NCBI RefSeq assembly: GCF_900218015.1 | Contig: NZ_UFQQ01000030.1 | Location: 1 to 51,046, forward strand | Reading direction: 5' to 3' | DNA from: Rhodopseudomonas pentothenatexigens | GTDB lineage: Bacteria > Pseudomonadota > Alphaproteobacteria > Rhizobiales > Xanthobacteraceae | Length of the DNA: 51,046 nt | In this document: positions 7,573-15,817 of the stretch, one piece after another | How the letters are laid out: every line of letters starts with the position of its first letter | Numbering within the stretch: the stretch's first letter is position 1 | Made by a program: the position numbers and the translations under genes | The notes under the pieces: generated by a model | Told to the model about the DNA's origin: nothing | What the model saw: the letters and a program-made list of their open reading frames with translations, nothing else | Databases searched by the model: none

Positions 7573-8173
7573 TCGAGCCCCAGATGTGCGCCGTTAGTTG
7601 CTCGTCGATCTGAGGTATCTTTCTGGCTCAGTTGTTGAAAGTCCTTCCCGCAGTCAGGGCATGCGAAATGCGAACATCCTGACGGATTCCCGAGCACAGC
7701 GGCGCAATGGCCATCCCTTCAAATCGGAAGACCACAAGCTGGCGATGGACAAAATCGCGCGTTTCTTTTCGGGCGAGGGGCCGATCCGACCTAAGAGCCC
7801 GGACGAGCCGCTGAGCGATACTGAAAAGCTCGCCCCCTGATTGAGGTCCGCAGGACCGGCCAAATCATCGGCCAAAAATCGCGGGCTAGTCATATAAACA
7901 TAGTAATATCAATGCCCTAGTCTGATTTCGGAGCGGCCAATACGGCCGAAAAGTTCGTCGCGTGCGCGCAGGGTGCTAAAGTCTAGCTGTACGAGGCCCC
8001 AACTTACTGAATTTACGGGAAAAAATGAAGCTAAAGCTTCTTAGTGAATGCTCAATCGTTCTGTGATAAGGTATAGCTTAGTTACCTGACTTGAGCGTCA
8101 GATAAGGAATTCATAGCTGCCTTAGATGGCATTTTCTTGGACCGGATCAATGCCAGAGAAAGTGGAGTTTAGC
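7573..8173. promoter_or_regulatory. Intergenic region and possible hip operators
   Basis: About 600 bp with no convincing gene; a weak plus-strand ORF (7598-7840) has no recognised family. Two inverted repeats precede hipA: perfect GAAGCT-AA-AGCTTC at 8027-8040 and CTGAC-N6-GTCAG at 8086-8101. HipB-type repressors bind palindromes upstream of hip operons, so these are reasonable operator candidates, but the assignment is by position only. Confidence 0.35.
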
Positions 8174-9349
8174 ATGACGCTTCGGAAAGCCGAGGTTCTT
8201 TTCAAAGACACCGCTGCTGGCACGTTGGAAGAGACGGCCAGCGGGGGGACCCGCTTTACCTATGCAAAGGATTGGAACACCTCGATTGCCTGCGTGCTGC
8301 CTGCGCTCCAACGAGAGCACGAATGGGCCCAGGGCGTTCATCCCTTCTTTCAGCATCTGGGTCCCGAGGGCTGGCTTCGCGAGAAGCAGGCGCGAACAGC
8401 GCGAATTCAGGAAGAGGACGATTTTGGCCTGTTGCTCCGTTATGGCGCGGACTGCATTGGTGCCGTCGGCGTCCGCCGGTTTGCTGGAGACAAAGGCGAC
8501 GACGTTGAGGTTGCAGAGGTCACTGCAAATCCCGGCCGGACTATTTCGGGCATCCAGCGCAAGCTACTTGTCGTCAAGGACGGCCAAACCTTCACGCCTG
8601 CCGGACGTGAGGGCCTTGCGCCTTACATCGCCAAATTCAACTCCGAAAGAGAGAATCTGCGCACGCTGGTCCGCAACGAGAACTTGAGCCTGCGTTGGGC
8701 TGCTGAACTTCTTGGCAAGAAGGAAGTGAACGAGTTTGAACTGGCCAATGTCGCGGTACTGAACGAGCAGGCCCTTATCGTCAAAAGGTTCGATCGCACT
8801 GCGGACGGAGGCAAGCTGAGATTAGAAGACTTCGCTCAGATATTGAACAAACCGAGCGGGCGAGATTTTGCAGGAAAGTACGATGCTTCCTACGAAGACG
8901 TTGCCGGCGTCATCAAGAAGCATTCGGCCCGTCCGGAGATCGATGTCTCCCGCTTCTTTCGCCGCCTCATCGTATATGTGCTGGTTGGTAACTGCGACGC
9001 TCACCTCAAAAACTTTTCGTTGCTGGAGACGGCTGACGGCTTGCGGCTTTCTCCTGCCTACGACGTCGTCAACACCGCGGTCTACGATGGCTTCGACCAG
9101 ACCATAGCGCTTACAATTGATGGCAAAAAGCCTAACCTTGACGCCATTGCGCCAAAACTTCTCACGGATTTCGGCAAGAGCGTCGGTTTGACCGACAATG
9201 CCATCAAGCTCGTGTTCAACGATCTGAGGAAGGCAGCAAAGCGTGCGGCTTCCATCATTGAACCGCCCGATGGCGAAGCCCCGGACGGGTTTGTTCATCG
9301 TTACTCTGAAATCGTGAGGGGATCATGCCTTCGAATTCTCGGGGAGTGA
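8174..9349 (+). CDS. hipA: HipA-family serine/threonine kinase toxin
   Basis: A 391-aa HipA kinase. The known family member phosphorylates a tRNA synthetase and causes growth arrest or persistence. The N-terminal domain starts MTLRKAEVLFKDTAAG. Signature motifs are the Gly-rich loop SGIQRK (124-129), a VKRFDR strand with the nucleotide-binding Lys (203-208), the catalytic loop GNCDAHLKNFSLL (272-284, D275 and N280), and the metal-binding SPAYDVVNT (D297). I prefer ATG 8174 because it has a GGAG SD six bases upstream and matches the family N-terminus; ATG 8126 and 8150 are also in frame. It overlaps the next gene by 25 bp. Confidence 0.85.
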   Translation: MTLRKAEVLFKDTAAGTLEETASGGTRFTYAKDWNTSIACVLPALQREHEWAQGVHPFFQHLGPEGWLREKQARTARIQEEDDFGLLLRYGADCIGAVGVRRFAGDKGDDVEVAEVTANPGRTISGIQRKLLVVKDGQTFTPAGREGLAPYIAKFNSERENLRTLVRNENLSLRWAAELLGKKEVNEFELANVAVLNEQALIVKRFDRTADGGKLRLEDFAQILNKPSGRDFAGKYDASYEDVAGVIKKHSARPEIDVSRFFRRLIVYVLVGNCDAHLKNFSLLETADGLRLSPAYDVVNTAVYDGFDQTIALTIDGKKPNLDAIAPKLLTDFGKSVGLTDNAIKLVFNDLRKAAKRAASIIEPPDGEAPDGFVHRYSEIVRGSCLRILGE

Positions 9350-10329
9350 TCTCCCTCGACTGGAAAGAACTGGTTGCCGAGGCGATCCGCCGCCGCAAGG
9401 CGGAGAAAATGACCCAGCGCGAACATGCCGCGCTGGCGGGCGTCAGCATTCCCACCATTGTGAGCTTCGATCGGGGCGAACGATCCCTGACGCTTGAAAA
9501 GGCCTTCGACATTCTTCGTGTCGTTGGTCTTGTGAAGGAGCCTGACAAAGGTGGGGCGCAGGAGAGCTTCGTTCAGGATGCTTTCAAGCGCTGGCGCGAA
9601 CTGACGTCAAAGCTCCCGGCGGACTCGCCGGGCCGCTTCTCCAATGGTTGGTACCGGATCGATTACGCTCTTGAGGGAGATCTGAAGAGCGTCGAGCTCC
9701 ATAAGTTTCGTGATCTGTTGCAGAAAGCTGTCATTCGCCATACGGGGTGGCCGCTGTTTCTTTTCATGACGCGCCCGGAATATGAGCCTCACGAGCAGGA
9801 CGGGGTCATTGAATGCTGGCTTAAGCCCGAAGAAGCCGGTGGCCAACGGTCCTTTGCCGATCCCGCGCACTGCGATTTTTGGCGTGCTTCGCCCAACGGA
9901 CGAGCGTTCATTATTCGAGGCTATCAAGAAGACGGGCAGGAGACATTTCCGTCCCGCACGGTTTTTGACACCACATTACCGGTGTGGCGCATTGGCGAGG
10001 CGTTGCTTCATGCCCAGGCCCTGGCAAACCAACTGGCCGAGGACAGGCGCAAGGTGAAGGTGAAGCTCCGCGTTCTCTACACTGGGCTTTCCGGTCGCGT
10101 GCTTCGCTCGTGGGCCAATCCAATGTCAGACCTGTTCATGGAAGGTGGTGCGGCTCGTAGCGACGAGGCAGTGCTAGAGGCAACGGTTCCCGTTGCCGAG
10201 ATCGACGACCACCTTGCCTTGTACGTGCATCCACTTGTCGCCTCGCTCTATGAGCGCTTCGGCGTGACGGGCTTGTCGGTTGATCGTGTTGCTGCTGAAT
10301 TGGCACGGCTCCGCGGTGGACGATTTTAG
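9325..10329 (+). CDS. HTH regulator with long C-terminal domain, HipB-like partner
   Basis: A 334-aa protein with an N-terminal Cro/C1-type HTH (MTQREHAALAGVSIPTIVSF, residues about 30-50) as in HipB, plus about 250 extra residues. That C-terminal domain (from GWYRIDYALEGDLKSVEL onward) is mixed alpha/beta and unassigned. It is encoded downstream of hipA with overlap, the reverse of the usual hipB-hipA order. The likely role is autoregulator and antitoxin of HipA. The large extra domain could sense a ligand or neutralise the kinase. Confidence 0.7.
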   Translation: MPSNSRGVISLDWKELVAEAIRRRKAEKMTQREHAALAGVSIPTIVSFDRGERSLTLEKAFDILRVVGLVKEPDKGGAQESFVQDAFKRWRELTSKLPADSPGRFSNGWYRIDYALEGDLKSVELHKFRDLLQKAVIRHTGWPLFLFMTRPEYEPHEQDGVIECWLKPEEAGGQRSFADPAHCDFWRASPNGRAFIIRGYQEDGQETFPSRTVFDTTLPVWRIGEALLHAQALANQLAEDRRKVKVKLRVLYTGLSGRVLRSWANPMSDLFMEGGAARSDEAVLEATVPVAEIDDHLALYVHPLVASLYERFGVTGLSVDRVAAELARLRGGRF

Positions 10330-10355
10330 GGGCGGACGAATCCTATCCCGCAACC

Positions 10356-10448
10356 TTAGCCACGAAAATCTTGTGAGGCAGTGTCGGCAACGACGATCCG
10401 GATCAGATCAGCGAACTGTGGATGGCGATGCAAGAAGTCGGTCGGCAT
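10356..10448 (-). pseudogene. 5' remnant of an AbiEii-type nucleotidyltransferase toxin gene
   Basis: Overlapping the end of the AbiEi gene by 41 bp, an ATG opens a 30-codon frame beginning MPTDFLHRHPQFADLIRIV. That matches the start of AbiEii toxins as I know the family (a HRHPxFADLIRIV-type opening). It then changes to an unrelated tail and stops at 10356. A full toxin is about 270-300 aa, so about 90% is gone and the nucleotidyltransferase core is absent. The antitoxin is left behind as an orphan. Confidence 0.6.
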
Positions 10449-11025
10449 GAGGTGCCATTAGGGCCTGAGCGAAGAATTTCTTGGTGCGTACATTGCCGTA
10501 GTCACGCGCCGCGCGCTGGAGGCGGGATGCATCAAATGATGCGACTTGCTTTCTCACTCGCTCCAGGACGTCGTCTTTGCTCTCGGCGAGTTGGTCGATA
10601 TTGTTCACGAGATCGACGAGCAGGAATTCCTTCGAGAGCGTCTTGGGGAAGGAAGGCTTGACGCGAAAAGCAAATCGTCGACCCCCAAGTGAGAAGTCGC
10701 CGTGACGTTTGTGATTGTAGACGATCGTCGTGTCGTAAAGCTGGGTCGTGCCGACGCCCAGGCTGTTGTAGACATTTGGTGAGGCCAGAAGAAAACGGTG
10801 ATCCTTTAGGAAGGTCTCCACCAATTTATCATCGTTCGCTGGGGCCTTACCGAAAGGCGTCTCCTTGGGATAGGCATAGAGCCCTCCCGCCAGTTTCGTA
10901 AGAACGCCTTCATCGACGAGCTGGCGGAGGTGGCGATCGACGGCGTTCGACCAGCGAGCTAAATCCTCGCGCCGATAAACCTCCCCGGGCTTGAGATGCC
11001 TTTTGAGTTCTTGAAGCTTACTCAT
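10408..11025 (-). CDS. abiEi: AbiEi-type antitoxin (DUF6088-like), orphan
   Basis: A 205-aa protein from the ATG at 11025 (an upstream in-frame ATG at 11061 gives 217 aa). The N-terminal winged HTH (VYRREDLARWSNAVDRHLRQ, then GVLTKLAGGLYAYP) is followed by a conserved C-terminal domain (LASPNVYNSLGVGTTQLYDT). This is the architecture of type IV AbiE antitoxins, which repress their promoter and counteract the AbiEii nucleotidyltransferase. Only a 30-codon stub of that toxin remains at 10356-10448, so the gene may persist as a repressor, an anti-addiction factor or a relic. Confidence 0.75.
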   Translation of the reverse strand: MSKLQELKRHLKPGEVYRREDLARWSNAVDRHLRQLVDEGVLTKLAGGLYAYPKETPFGKAPANDDKLVETFLKDHRFLLASPNVYNSLGVGTTQLYDTTIVYNHKRHGDFSLGGRRFAFRVKPSFPKTLSKEFLLVDLVNNIDQLAESKDDVLERVRKQVASFDASRLQRAARDYGNVRTKKFFAQALMAPHADRLLASPSTVR

Positions 11026-11061
11026 AGACCAAAATATACACCGGAATGGCCTCAATTGCAA

Positions 11062-11315
11062 GGAATTTCATTGAAAAATCATGCAAAACGTAGCCTAACC
11101 ATCTGAATCTAAACCGTTCTTCTGTCGTCAGACTGCCCGCGTCTTACAAGCTAGTGCAAGGCTTTCCTCGCCCTTCCCATCCAATACGGGGAGTTGACGA
11201 GGCTTCACGCACGTTTCCAGGCGTTCGCGCGGAAAATCCTCTTTAAAGAAAGCGAGCCTCTCGCCAATCGCGCGCCATCACCGTCTCCTTGATCATCGCA
11301 ACAAGGAGGTGTGCC
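11062..11315. other. Intergenic region, nothing assigned
   Basis: About 250 bp between divergent genes. An SD (CAAGGAGGTG, 11300-11309) for the next gene lies at its right end. I see no RNA gene or strong palindrome. Confidence 0.4.
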
Positions 11316-11801
11316 ATGTCGAATATGTTCATCATCGGTAAGCGGCTTGTTCCAGTCGATCACGTCGCACTTGTGGAAGAGTATCAGCCGGGATCGGCAT
11401 CACGGCTTCAGACGTCGCGAGATTTCAAGGCGCGCGTTGTTCTGATCAATCGCGATAGCATCCTCACGGAAGAGACCGTCGAGGCGTTTGCGGCTGACAA
11501 GGGCTTCAGCGTCATCCCGGGCGAGGGCATCGCGATCAATCCGCGCGTGCATTTCCGGGTCGAGACTTTTGAGCCTGCGGAAGGATTCACGCCGACAAAG
11601 CCTTACCGCTCCCGCCTTCTCTGGCGCGACCAGGATGGCAATGACCAGAGCAAACTGTTGCTGGCCGAGCCCGAGATTGTGCTCGACATTACGCTCAAAC
11701 CGGTAGCCGATCCTGCGCCGGATCAGAGCGCGGAGCGGAAGGCCCCGCGAGCGGCAGGTCGACGCAAGTCCGTTCGCAACGGCCCGACGGCAACCGTCTG
11801 A
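11316..11801 (+). CDS. Conserved-looking hypothetical protein
   Basis: A 161-aa protein starting at the ATG that follows an excellent AAGGAGGTG SD; an in-frame upstream ATG (11289) lacks one. The sequence begins MSNMFIIGKRLVPVDHVALV and looks like a small beta-rich fold (alternating hydrophobics in ARVVLINRDSILTEETVEAF). The basic, disordered C-terminal tail (ERKAPRAAGRRKSVRNG) could bind nucleic acid. No family recognised. It lies two genes before the element A integrase. Confidence 0.6.
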   Translation: MSNMFIIGKRLVPVDHVALVEEYQPGSASRLQTSRDFKARVVLINRDSILTEETVEAFAADKGFSVIPGEGIAINPRVHFRVETFEPAEGFTPTKPYRSRLLWRDQDGNDQSKLLLAEPEIVLDITLKPVADPAPDQSAERKAPRAAGRRKSVRNGPTATV

Positions 11802-11916
11802 GGGCGCCTGCCGGGGAAACTTCGGTAAGACTGCGGACGGAGAGGTCATTCGCGCTGGTGAAGCGCGGAGGTTTGCCAATACTAACGCGCGGAGTTTACT
11901 GAACGGCAGCATTGCC

Positions 11917-12204
11917 ATGAAGCCGGATGAATCATCATCGCTGAATCGCATCGAGCGCACGGAACGTGCGCTCGTACTGCTGGCGTACTTCATCGAACTG
12001 GATGGCGATGTGCATCTGCCGCTGTTCGAGAAATTCGAGAAGGAGCTCGAAGAATTCAAGCGCATGGAGGGCGCAAAACATCGCGCCCGCCGGTTGCTCA
12101 TGGCTCACAGCCGCGACGGCGGCTTGAATGCGATGGACTCCATGAATTTGAGTTTGAGCTCCAACGGCGGCCCCTTGCCGTATTTGGGTTTGCCGGTCCG
12201 GTGA
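11917..12204 (+). CDS. Small acidic/helical hypothetical protein
   Basis: A 95-aa frame whose first 65 residues look like a real amphipathic helical protein (ERTERALVLLAYFIELDGDV, then EKFEKELEEFKRMEG). The last 30 residues overlap the 3' end of the convergent integrase gene by 100 bp and may be accidental read-through. No family recognised. Confidence 0.4.
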   Translation: MKPDESSSLNRIERTERALVLLAYFIELDGDVHLPLFEKFEKELEEFKRMEGAKHRARRLLMAHSRDGGLNAMDSMNLSLSSNGGPLPYLGLPVR

Positions 12205-13415
12205 CCCATCAAGCTGTCGATCAGACTGTCAGGAGCTTCCGCCGCGATCAGGCGATCCTTGAAGCTGTGCCGAAGCGAATAGAGCGAATGCAGCTTCGAA
12301 GGCCGCAGCCCATGGGCAAGAAGGTATTTGTTCACGAGGGCTGAAAGGGACGACGACTTGTCCCGGTAGTTCGGAAATCCACTCGGCCTCAGCTTCATGA
12401 CAGCCAATGCCGTGCCGACCAACGGAATCTGGCGGCGAGAATCCTCGGTTTTCATCACCCGGCCATCCGGTAACACCTCGACATAGGGGATTGGCGCGTC
12501 GAGGTGGATAGCGTGAGCCTGAAGGTTTACGGCTTCCGACGGGCGCAAGCCCGTATCGGCAAGCAGATAGATAACGTGTCGGGCTTCTTCATTCAGCCCC
12601 TTAAGCGCACCCTCGGCCAGCAACTTATTCTGGATAAAATCCGTCTCGAAAGGTTGACGCTGGTTATCGACCTCGCCCCGAAGCCGAAGCCCCTTGAATA
12701 TCTCAGGCAGATTGAGCCGTCGACGGATGCTCATTTCCTTCAGCATACGGTTCAGCATGCTGATCGACTTGTTGGCCGACTTTGCGTTGGTCTCCCCGGT
12801 GATGACCCGCTCGCGCCACCATTCGCTGTAGTCGAGGCCGTCGTCCTGCGTCAGTTCGGTCACGGGCTTGTCGCCGACGAGATCGACAAGCTCGCGCACC
12901 ACGCGCATTCGTCCGCCACGCCAGACCCGCATCTGGTTGGGGGAGAAATTCTGCGTTTCGATTTTGGTGGCGGTCTCATACTCTTCAAATAGCTTGGAGA
13001 GCATGAATGACGGGCGCGGTTGCGTGCCGAGCAATGCGGTTCGGGCACCCCTGTCGGTTTCCAGCCCGCGCGTCAAAAGGGCTTCGATCCTCTCCATGCG
13101 TTTCTCCCACGGAAACGTCAGGATTTGATCGCCGTCGGCATATTCAAATCCGAGCGACCGGGCGCGCCGCCGCGCCTCGTCATAGCCCCTCATCGCGTCG
13201 TCAGACCTGTCCCCGGCCAATTGGTGCCAATAGGCCTCAAGCTCGGCATTTAGCCGGGTTGCGACCCGGATGGCCCTTCGGCCCGTCCGGTCGCCCGACA
13301 CCGGCACCCTCGTCGAATGCCGGATGATGCCGCGCCGATCCAGGGCCGCGAACTCCATCGGGACCCTTCGCACGAAGTGCCAAAATCCATTACGGCGGGT
13401 GAGGAAGTCAGGCAT
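12105..13415 (-). CDS. int: Tyrosine recombinase/integrase of element A
   Basis: A 436-aa site-specific recombinase from the ATG at 13415, chosen for its GGAGG SD; an in-frame ATG at 13481 lacks one. The N-terminal arm domain (MPDFLTRRNGFWHFVRRVP) binds arm sites and a central core-binding domain follows. The catalytic domain shows the Arg-I box (LADTGLRPSEAVNL), the Arg-II box (LHSLYSLRHSFKDRL) and a C-terminal MGHRTGKPKYG segment with the His and nucleophilic Tyr. It sits about 190 bp from the 18-bp att at 13607, as expected for a tRNA-targeting integrase. Its active site looks complete. Confidence 0.85.
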   Translation of the reverse strand: MPDFLTRRNGFWHFVRRVPMEFAALDRRGIIRHSTRVPVSGDRTGRRAIRVATRLNAELEAYWHQLAGDRSDDAMRGYDEARRRARSLGFEYADGDQILTFPWEKRMERIEALLTRGLETDRGARTALLGTQPRPSFMLSKLFEEYETATKIETQNFSPNQMRVWRGGRMRVVRELVDLVGDKPVTELTQDDGLDYSEWWRERVITGETNAKSANKSISMLNRMLKEMSIRRRLNLPEIFKGLRLRGEVDNQRQPFETDFIQNKLLAEGALKGLNEEARHVIYLLADTGLRPSEAVNLQAHAIHLDAPIPYVEVLPDGRVMKTEDSRRQIPLVGTALAVMKLRPSGFPNYRDKSSSLSALVNKYLLAHGLRPSKLHSLYSLRHSFKDRLIAAEAPDSLIDSLMGHRTGKPKYGKGPPLELKLKFMESIAFKPPSRL

Positions 13416-13559
13416 GACAACCTCCGCCGTTGGACGTTTTGTTGGACGAAATGTGAGACGCTTTCGAGGACAAAAGGCCACTCCAGTCCGGATCGTTCGG
13501 CTGAAGTCTAGCGTCCAGGCGCTGCTTAAGGTGCGGAATTCTTTGTAATTTCAACTTTT

Positions 13560-13579
13560 GTGCCTCCGGCTGGAGGCAC
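13560..13579. repeat. Inverted repeat between integrase A and att
   Basis: A perfect hairpin GTGCCTCC-GGCT-GGAGGCAC lies between the integrase A promoter and the att core. No T-run follows on either strand, so it is more likely part of the recombination or regulatory site than a terminator. Confidence 0.4.
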
Positions 13580-13606
13580 TTCGGGCGGCTTACGCTTGGC
13601 CAGAAA

Positions 13607-13624
13607 TGGCGGAAGGGGTGGGAT
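13607..13624. other. att core copy (element A / element B junction)
   Basis: The 18-mer TGGCGGAAGGGGTGGGAT is identical to 29789-29806, the 3' end of tRNA-Ser(UGA) including its CCA, acceptor strand and part of the T arm. Sequence on either side differs between the copies. It is the right end of element A and the left end of element B. Confidence 0.85.
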
Positions 13625-13972
13625 GCGCCGCCGCTTTCCGTATAACCGATTGATTTTTCAACGATGAAGCCAGAATTCCAAAGCCGATCTTGTTACAGGC
13701 GCATGTCCCATTTTCTGGCGGGCGATGTCAACAATTTAGGAGCGGAGATCGATGCTGTCCGGATGGCTGCTCAGGTGGCCATTCCCGTACTTCAGGCGAA
13801 CCAGTTGGGGACATCTCAACGTTAGTTTTGGCAAACCAACCGGGATGCTCGCCCCGCATTCAATGCCGTTTTAGAGGCTAGGCACATCATACGGGATGCA
13901 GACCGAAACAGACACAAGGACGGACTCACCGAATTGCCCACCATCGGCTCGCCCAGTTGAACTGTTTACTGG
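13625..13972. other. Left-end spacer of element B
   Basis: About 350 bp with one tiny frame (ATG 13703 to TAG 13825, 40 aa, containing GAEIDAVRMAAQVAIPVLQA) that looks helical but has no SD and no family. Nothing else is supported. It may hold integrase arm-binding sites. Confidence 0.3.
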
Positions 13973-14860
13973 CTAGGAAGCATTGTTGTAGGTCCAGACA
14001 GCATTCAGGAACGCCGTGCAGTTCGCTGTTGGCCACGTCACGTGTCCGTTTCCAAGTAGCTTGAACTGCTCGTTAGCGCTGGAAAAGTCTTCCCGTTTCG
14101 CGGCGAGAAGCCATTCCAGAACGTCTTTGAAATTGAGTTGCTCGCTTCCACCAAAGCGATCATTCGGGACGTTGTAGAGCATTCCTTCGATAAAGTACGA
14201 CGGCGCAAGCCCGTCTGCGATGATACGCTTCTCGATCATCGTATTTCGCAGGTTCTTGAATATGCGGACTGTGTGCTTGAACCACTGTTTCGTATCTTGA
14301 TGCTTGGTGGTGCAATTCTCGGCGTGGCGTTCAGGGAAGTTCTCAATCCTGATACCGTCCGGAAGAAAGAAGCAGATGCCGTCGACATAGACGGGTTCAC
14401 CGTACGCCGGAAAGGTGTAGTAGCGTCGCAGCTTCGCGCATACGAGAACGTCGGCGTCGCGGCGTCCTCCGTTTCCCTTAATGAAGATCGCCTTTTTTCC
14501 TGGCTTCACATCGTTCCCGTACTTCTTCACGAGCCAGGAGAGTACAGATGCTTTGAAGTCGTCGAGCGAGTAATTCCCTGGCGATCTCTGCGAGTTGTAG
14601 CGGGCCGTCTCCTCAGCATTCAGAAAATAGAGGTCAGTGTAGAAGACGGAGTCTAGCCGGATGACAACGTCAACATCGCTGTCGCCATAAACATTCGTCG
14701 TATTCTTGTAGGACCCTTGGAGAAAGATCTCAAAACTCTTGAGGAAATAGGGTGACTCGTGATGGTTCAATACTTCGCGAAGCGTCTCGTAGGTCGCGGT
14801 AAATTGTGAGGTGGGACCTTGCTTCGACCAAGTGTCAAGTTGTTGCTCAGAAATCGCCAT
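13973..14860 (-). CDS. CD-NTase-like nucleotidyltransferase (CBASS second-messenger synthase)
   Basis: A 295-aa protein with the CD-NTase/Pol-beta signature GS (49-50) followed by DSDVDVVI (catalytic acids D62 and D64) and a third acidic strand RRDADVLVC (D135/D137). Length and the C-terminal helical region fit cyclic oligonucleotide synthases, which make a cyclic di- or trinucleotide on phage infection. It lies 9 bp downstream of a patatin-like phospholipase gene, so the pair forms a minimal effector-plus-cyclase CBASS operon. No Cap2/Cap3 or HORMA/TRIP13 accessory gene is present. The CD-NTase clade and product cannot be stated from sequence reading alone. Confidence 0.8.
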   Translation of the reverse strand: MAISEQQLDTWSKQGPTSQFTATYETLREVLNHHESPYFLKSFEIFLQGSYKNTTNVYGDSDVDVVIRLDSVFYTDLYFLNAEETARYNSQRSPGNYSLDDFKASVLSWLVKKYGNDVKPGKKAIFIKGNGGRRDADVLVCAKLRRYYTFPAYGEPVYVDGICFFLPDGIRIENFPERHAENCTTKHQDTKQWFKHTVRIFKNLRNTMIEKRIIADGLAPSYFIEGMLYNVPNDRFGGSEQLNFKDVLEWLLAAKREDFSSANEQFKLLGNGHVTWPTANCTAFLNAVWTYNNAS

Positions 14861-14869
14861 GCATTACCC

Positions 14870-15817
14870 CTACAGCAAGTACTCTCTCAGGACATTTTCT
14901 CGTGATGCGAATGACTCGGCGCCGCGCTGGCGCAGAATGTTGAGCTTCGTAAGATTGTGTTCGAATAGGTCGGTCGCCATCTCTGGCTTCTCGAAGGTGT
15001 CGCTGATCCGCACGGTCTTGATGTCGTTGAACAAGATGTGGCGGAGCTGATCCATCGATTGTGTGTTTATCTCTAATGTCTTCTGAAGAAGTTGGACGCT
15101 CACAAGGTACTTTTGCGCAAACCACATCTTGAGCCCTGGCTTCGGTTCCGGATACACGCCGACACCGACGCTCACGACTCTGATATGCTCGCGCTCGACC
15201 TTCAGAGCCTTCAGTGCATCAGCTATGGCGTAGAGTGTTGGGTTGTTAGCGCAGTACCCGCCATCGATCAGCTCAACTTCATCTTCCATCGCGGTCTTGA
15301 TGGTCTTTCGCTCAAAGAATGGATAAGCAGAGCATGATGCTTGAACGGCTTCGCCGATCGTTACTCCGAAGCCTGGTACAAACGTTCCAACGCGCCCGTG
15401 CGCCTGTTCCACGCTTCCTTTGAAGATCATTGGTCGCTCGATTTCCCACTTAGTAGCGACCACGCCGACGCCGGTTTTCACCGAGTCGAACTTGTCCTCC
15501 TTGAATACTTTTTCCGATAGCTTGGCGAGGGCCGCCGATTTTTCACACGGGGTCTTCTTCTGCATTATCGTCGGGACGTACTCCCTGTAGAGCCCATGGA
15601 TCTCCTCGACGGAGTAGCCGAGCGCCAGTAGGGCAGCGATGATCGCGCCGGTGCTCGTCCCAAAGATCAGATCGAACTTCTCGTAAAGCCGACATCCGAT
15701 CAGGCCTTCGATTTCTCGGAGCACGCCGAGCGTATAGAAACCTTTCGCGCCGCCCCCATCGAGAGCCAGAATTCGGCAAGGTCGTTCTGCGGTAAAGTCT
15801 GGCATCTCCAACCTCAA
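14870..15817 (-). CDS. capV: Patatin-like phospholipase, CapV-type CBASS effector
   Basis: A 315-aa patatin domain: oxyanion hole DGGGAKG (20-26), nucleophile elbow GTSTG (S55) and the catalytic-dyad DGG (D185). As in CapV, ligand binding would activate degradation of inner-membrane phospholipids and kill the infected cell. It is first in a two-gene operon with the CD-NTase at 13973-14860. A second in-frame Met at 15805 is an alternative start. The promoter must lie in the gap to the right. Confidence 0.85.
   Translation of the reverse strand: MRLEMPDFTAERPCRILALDGGGAKGFYTLGVLREIEGLIGCRLYEKFDLIFGTSTGAIIAALLALGYSVEEIHGLYREYVPTIMQKKTPCEKSAALAKLSEKVFKEDKFDSVKTGVGVVATKWEIERPMIFKGSVEQAHGRVGTFVPGFGVTIGEAVQASCSAYPFFERKTIKTAMEDEVELIDGGYCANNPTLYAIADALKALKVEREHIRVVSVGVGVYPEPKPGLKMWFAQKYLVSVQLLQKTLEINTQSMDQLRHILFNDIKTVRISDTFEKPEMATDLFEHNLTKLNILRQRGAESFASRENVLREYLL

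Larger units (their letters stand above)
1..13624. mobile_element. Integrative element A (partial), tandem with element B
   Basis: This segment carries mobility genes (coupling protein, membrane protein, mobC, relaxase), stability and toxin-antitoxin genes, and a tyrosine integrase at its right edge. The integrase reads leftward beside an 18-bp copy of the tRNA-Ser(UGA) 3' end at 13607-13624. That layout is the usual integrase-next-to-att arrangement of tRNA-targeting integrative elements. The left end is not in the window, and the coupling-protein gene stops early at 58, so the element may be decayed or rearranged there. The grouping of these genes into one element is inference from gene content and the att copy. 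Confidence 0.7.

Noticed and set aside
7598-7840. An 80-codon plus-strand frame before hipA.
   Set aside because: No SD, composition uneven, no family; could be a remnant but not supportable as a gene.
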